Assembly: GCA_947624165.1 (NCBI GenBank)
Contig: CANQJC010000003.1
Coordinates: forward strand, 1 to 64,000
Source: an uncultured Clostridia bacterium
Lineage (GTDB): Bacteria; Bacillota; Clostridia; UBA1381
Direction of reading: 5' to 3'
DNA length: 64,000 nt
The position numbers and the translations under genes were made by a program. The first letter of the stretch is position 1. Each line of letters opens with the position of its first letter. This document shows, piece after piece, positions 62,452 to 64,000 of this stretch. The notes under the pieces are model-generated. The model searched no databases, had not been told where the DNA came from, and saw nothing but the letters and a program-made list of their open reading frames with translations.

Positions 62452-63001
62452 GATAATTACTCCTTTCTTCGCTCAATATCGTTCTGAGTTTCAGTCTCCC
62501 GCGCGAAAGTCTGCCGTACACCCACGAGGTCTTTTTATTTGTGTCGCGCGCGATCGCTTCGATCGGTTCTTCCAAAATATAGCGTTTTATAAAGATATCC
62601 CTGTCGCGCTCACTGAGCCCCGACAAAAGAGACAGCGTCTCCTCCTCTATTTCCTTGAGTATCAAGTCTGCGTCTATTTCTCTTTTATCCGCGATATCCT
62701 CGTTCAACTTCCCCGACGTAAGCTCTCTGTAAAATTTTCTCTTATAATTTATCGCGCGGTATTTACTCACCGCGCCTATCCAATTTTTCAAAGTATTCTT
62801 ACTTGGGTCAAATCGGCTCATATTTTGCCAGAGCGCGAAAAATATATCGTTTACGCAGTCTTCGTACCACATGGAAATATCCTTTAAATGATATCGGACA
62901 ATTGAATTTACAAGCCGTCCGTAACGCCGTATAATTTCTTCAAACGCCTTTTCGTCACCGTGCGCCGCAAGCGAAGCAAGACGATTGTCATCACCGAGCA
63001 T
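62441..63001 (-). CDS. ECF-type RNA polymerase sigma factor
   Basis: 186 residues. Region 2: LASLAAHGDEKAFEEIIRRYGRLVNSIVRYHL, YEDCVNDIFFALWQNMSRFDPSKNTLKNWIGAVSKYRAINYKRKF; region 4: LSGLSERDRDIFIKRYILEEPIEAIARDTNKKTSWVYGRLSRGRLKLR. Resembles the ECF sigma factors paired with DUF4367 partners, several of which react to envelope stress. First gene of the pair. Confidence 0.93.
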   Translation of the reverse strand: MLGDDNRLASLAAHGDEKAFEEIIRRYGRLVNSIVRYHLKDISMWYEDCVNDIFFALWQNMSRFDPSKNTLKNWIGAVSKYRAINYKRKFYRELTSGKLNEDIADKREIDADLILKEIEEETLSLLSGLSERDRDIFIKRYILEEPIEAIARDTNKKTSWVYGRLSRGRLKLRTILSEERSNYREK

Positions 63002-63118
63002 AGAATAATCACCTGCCTTAGAAACGTTTCTATAATATAATACACGTCCATTGTCGATTTTCTATCATTTTATTTTATCAGTAAATTTAATTTTTTTCAA
63101 CGATGCGCTATTTTGTGT

Positions 63119-63147
63119 TTTACATAAAATAAATTTTGTGGTACAAT
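63119..63147 (+). promoter_or_regulatory. Sigma-A promoter of the phosphodiester glycosidase gene
   Basis: TTTACA (63119-63124), 17-base spacer, TACAAT (63142-63147). Confidence 0.8.
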
Positions 63148-63205
63148 ATATTAAGTGGATAAAAGAATATTATATTTATATAGAGTATGAATAGGAGGAA
63201 AATTT

Positions 63206-64000
63206 TTGAAAAAGAAAATTTTACTGTTTGCCGCCGCAGCAATGGTTTCAGGCGGGATATGCGCGCACGCCGACGTGCTGGGAGACGTTAACGGCGGTTG
63301 GAGCACATACATGGGGGCGCATACATACTTCCATAACATTCAATATGCATCGCCGAGCGTCGGCAGTCAGTCTGAATATTACGTCGAATACACGCCGAAC
63401 AGCGAGGCTGTCCCCGTTGTTGTGAACGGCAAAAGCATATGGGGTACGCGTGACATTGAAGATGCGGAAAAATACATGCGCGACAACGGTCTGAGACCTC
63501 TTGCCGGAATCAACGCCGATTATTTTTCCTTCAGAACGGGTATACCGATGGGTTATACGATTATCGACGGTGAAATCGTATCAAAGGAATACGGCGGTCA
63601 GGACGCGCTTGGGTTCCGCGCGGACGGTACGGGATTTATAAAATGGCTCGATATACAAACCACTTTGTCGAACGGAAACCAAAGCATAAATATAATGTAT
63701 ATAAACAAATGGCTTCAGCCCGGCTTTGACCCCGTTTATATGCTTAACGACAAGTTTTCCGGCGATACAAAGACGGAATCGGAATGTATATTTGTAATGT
63801 GTACGCCGATAAGCGGTAAGCTGAGCGTCGGCGGCGAAATGAAACTTATCGTCGACGACGTGTTTATCTATAACGGCGCGATAGAGATCCCCGACGGGAA
63901 ACAGATTTTCGTTATGGACGTGAGCGGCGACGCTCAATGCTATGATTTCCTTTCGCATCTTGCCGCAGGGAACGAGCTTACCCTCACAAATGAAGCCGTC
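63206..64000 (+). CDS. Secreted phosphodiester glycosidase-like protein (NAGPA family), N-terminal part
   Basis: Runs off the window end and so is absent from the ORF track; 265 codons read. TTG start with AGGAGG seven bases upstream; no ATG fits. Signal peptide at 1-22 (KKKILLFAAAAMVSGGICAHA). The NAGPA/DUF2233 pattern follows: LRPLAGINADYFSFRTGIPMGYTIIDGEIV (about 100-130), then GGQDALGFRADGTGFI. The family removes terminal sugars from phosphodiester links; in Clostridia it is often joined to SLH or Ig-like domains, which the missing C-terminus may hold. Confidence 0.85.
   Translation, partial: MKKKILLFAAAAMVSGGICAHADVLGDVNGGWSTYMGAHTYFHNIQYASPSVGSQSEYYVEYTPNSEAVPVVVNGKSIWGTRDIEDAEKYMRDNGLRPLAGINADYFSFRTGIPMGYTIIDGEIVSKEYGGQDALGFRADGTGFIKWLDIQTTLSNGNQSINIMYINKWLQPGFDPVYMLNDKFSGDTKTESECIFVMCTPISGKLSVGGEMKLIVDDVFIYNGAIEIPDGKQIFVMDVSGDAQCYDFLSHLAAGNELTLTNEAV

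Noticed and set aside
1-64000. Prophage, insertion sequence, rRNA operon or CRISPR array
   Set aside because: No transposase, integrase, capsid, cas gene, rRNA segment or regular repeat-spacer array was seen on either strand.

Overview
The window reads as the chromosome of an endospore-forming, fermentative member of the Clostridia with mid-range GC. Supporting marks are an uninterrupted sigma-K gene, a SpoVM-type 22-residue peptide gene missed by the ORF track, a Rex redox repressor, a T-box in front of thrS, an FMN riboswitch in front of the rib operon, the ylxM-ffh-rpsP-khpA-rimM-trmD block, and an ffs-dnaX-ybaB-recR block. A CsaB/MurJ/O-antigen-ligase operon points to a pyruvylated secondary cell-wall polymer, the usual anchor of an SLH S-layer. 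A secreted GH30-GH43 enzyme and a carbohydrate esterase fit a plant-fibre or mucin gut habitat. Species cannot be fixed from sequence reading alone. No phage, insertion sequence, rRNA or CRISPR array is visible; this is mostly core chromosome with a few accessory insertions.

Layout. 1-1.1 kb: 5' part of thrS (reverse strand) with its threonine T-box. 1.1-2.8 kb: ECF sigma factor and an unrecognised repeat-rich partner. 2.9-7.0 kb: riboflavin operon ribD-ribE-ribBA-ribH under an FMN riboswitch, with three palindromic repeat clusters in its gaps. 7.0-7.5 kb: AT-rich orphan exported protein. 7.5-14.3 kb: rex, a P-loop/Asp23-like fusion, uvrB, a small orphan, uvrA. 14.3-18.1 kb: aconitase, small membrane protein, SPFH/NfeD pair. 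18.1-23.4 kb: large arabinogalactanase-like enzyme, the spoVM microgene pair, an esterase. 23.4-27.9 kb: Gld-type ABC exporter with a DUF4340 protein and a palindromic promoter. 27.9-31.7 kb: aspS and a lipid-linked oligosaccharide flippase. 31.7-39.6 kb: cell-wall polysaccharide operon. 39.6-41.8 kb: zinc-ribbon/serine-rich/YARHG membrane protein and sigK. 41.8-46.5 kb: the trmD-ffh block, RNase M5, a small DUF6514-like protein. 46.6-49.7 kb: SRP RNA, dnaX, ybaB, recR. 49.7-53.2 kb: RNA methyltransferase and RNase R. 53.3-55.9 kb: secDF and tRNA-Ser. 55.9-61.5 kb: MATE exporter, acyl-CoA synthetase, zinc/cadmium-type P-ATPase operon. 61.5-64 kb: a second ECF sigma/anti-sigma pair and the 5' part of a secreted phosphodiester glycosidase.

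How it works together: envelope building dominates (SCWP operon, two MOP-family flippases, SecDF, SPFH/NfeD, two ECF systems with envelope-type partners), next to DNA repair (uvrAB, recR, dnaX), translation and protein-targeting genes, and sporulation genes (spoVM, sigK). Start sites were moved from the ORF-track start wherever a Shine-Dalgarno sequence or promoter position decided it; each case is stated in the entry.
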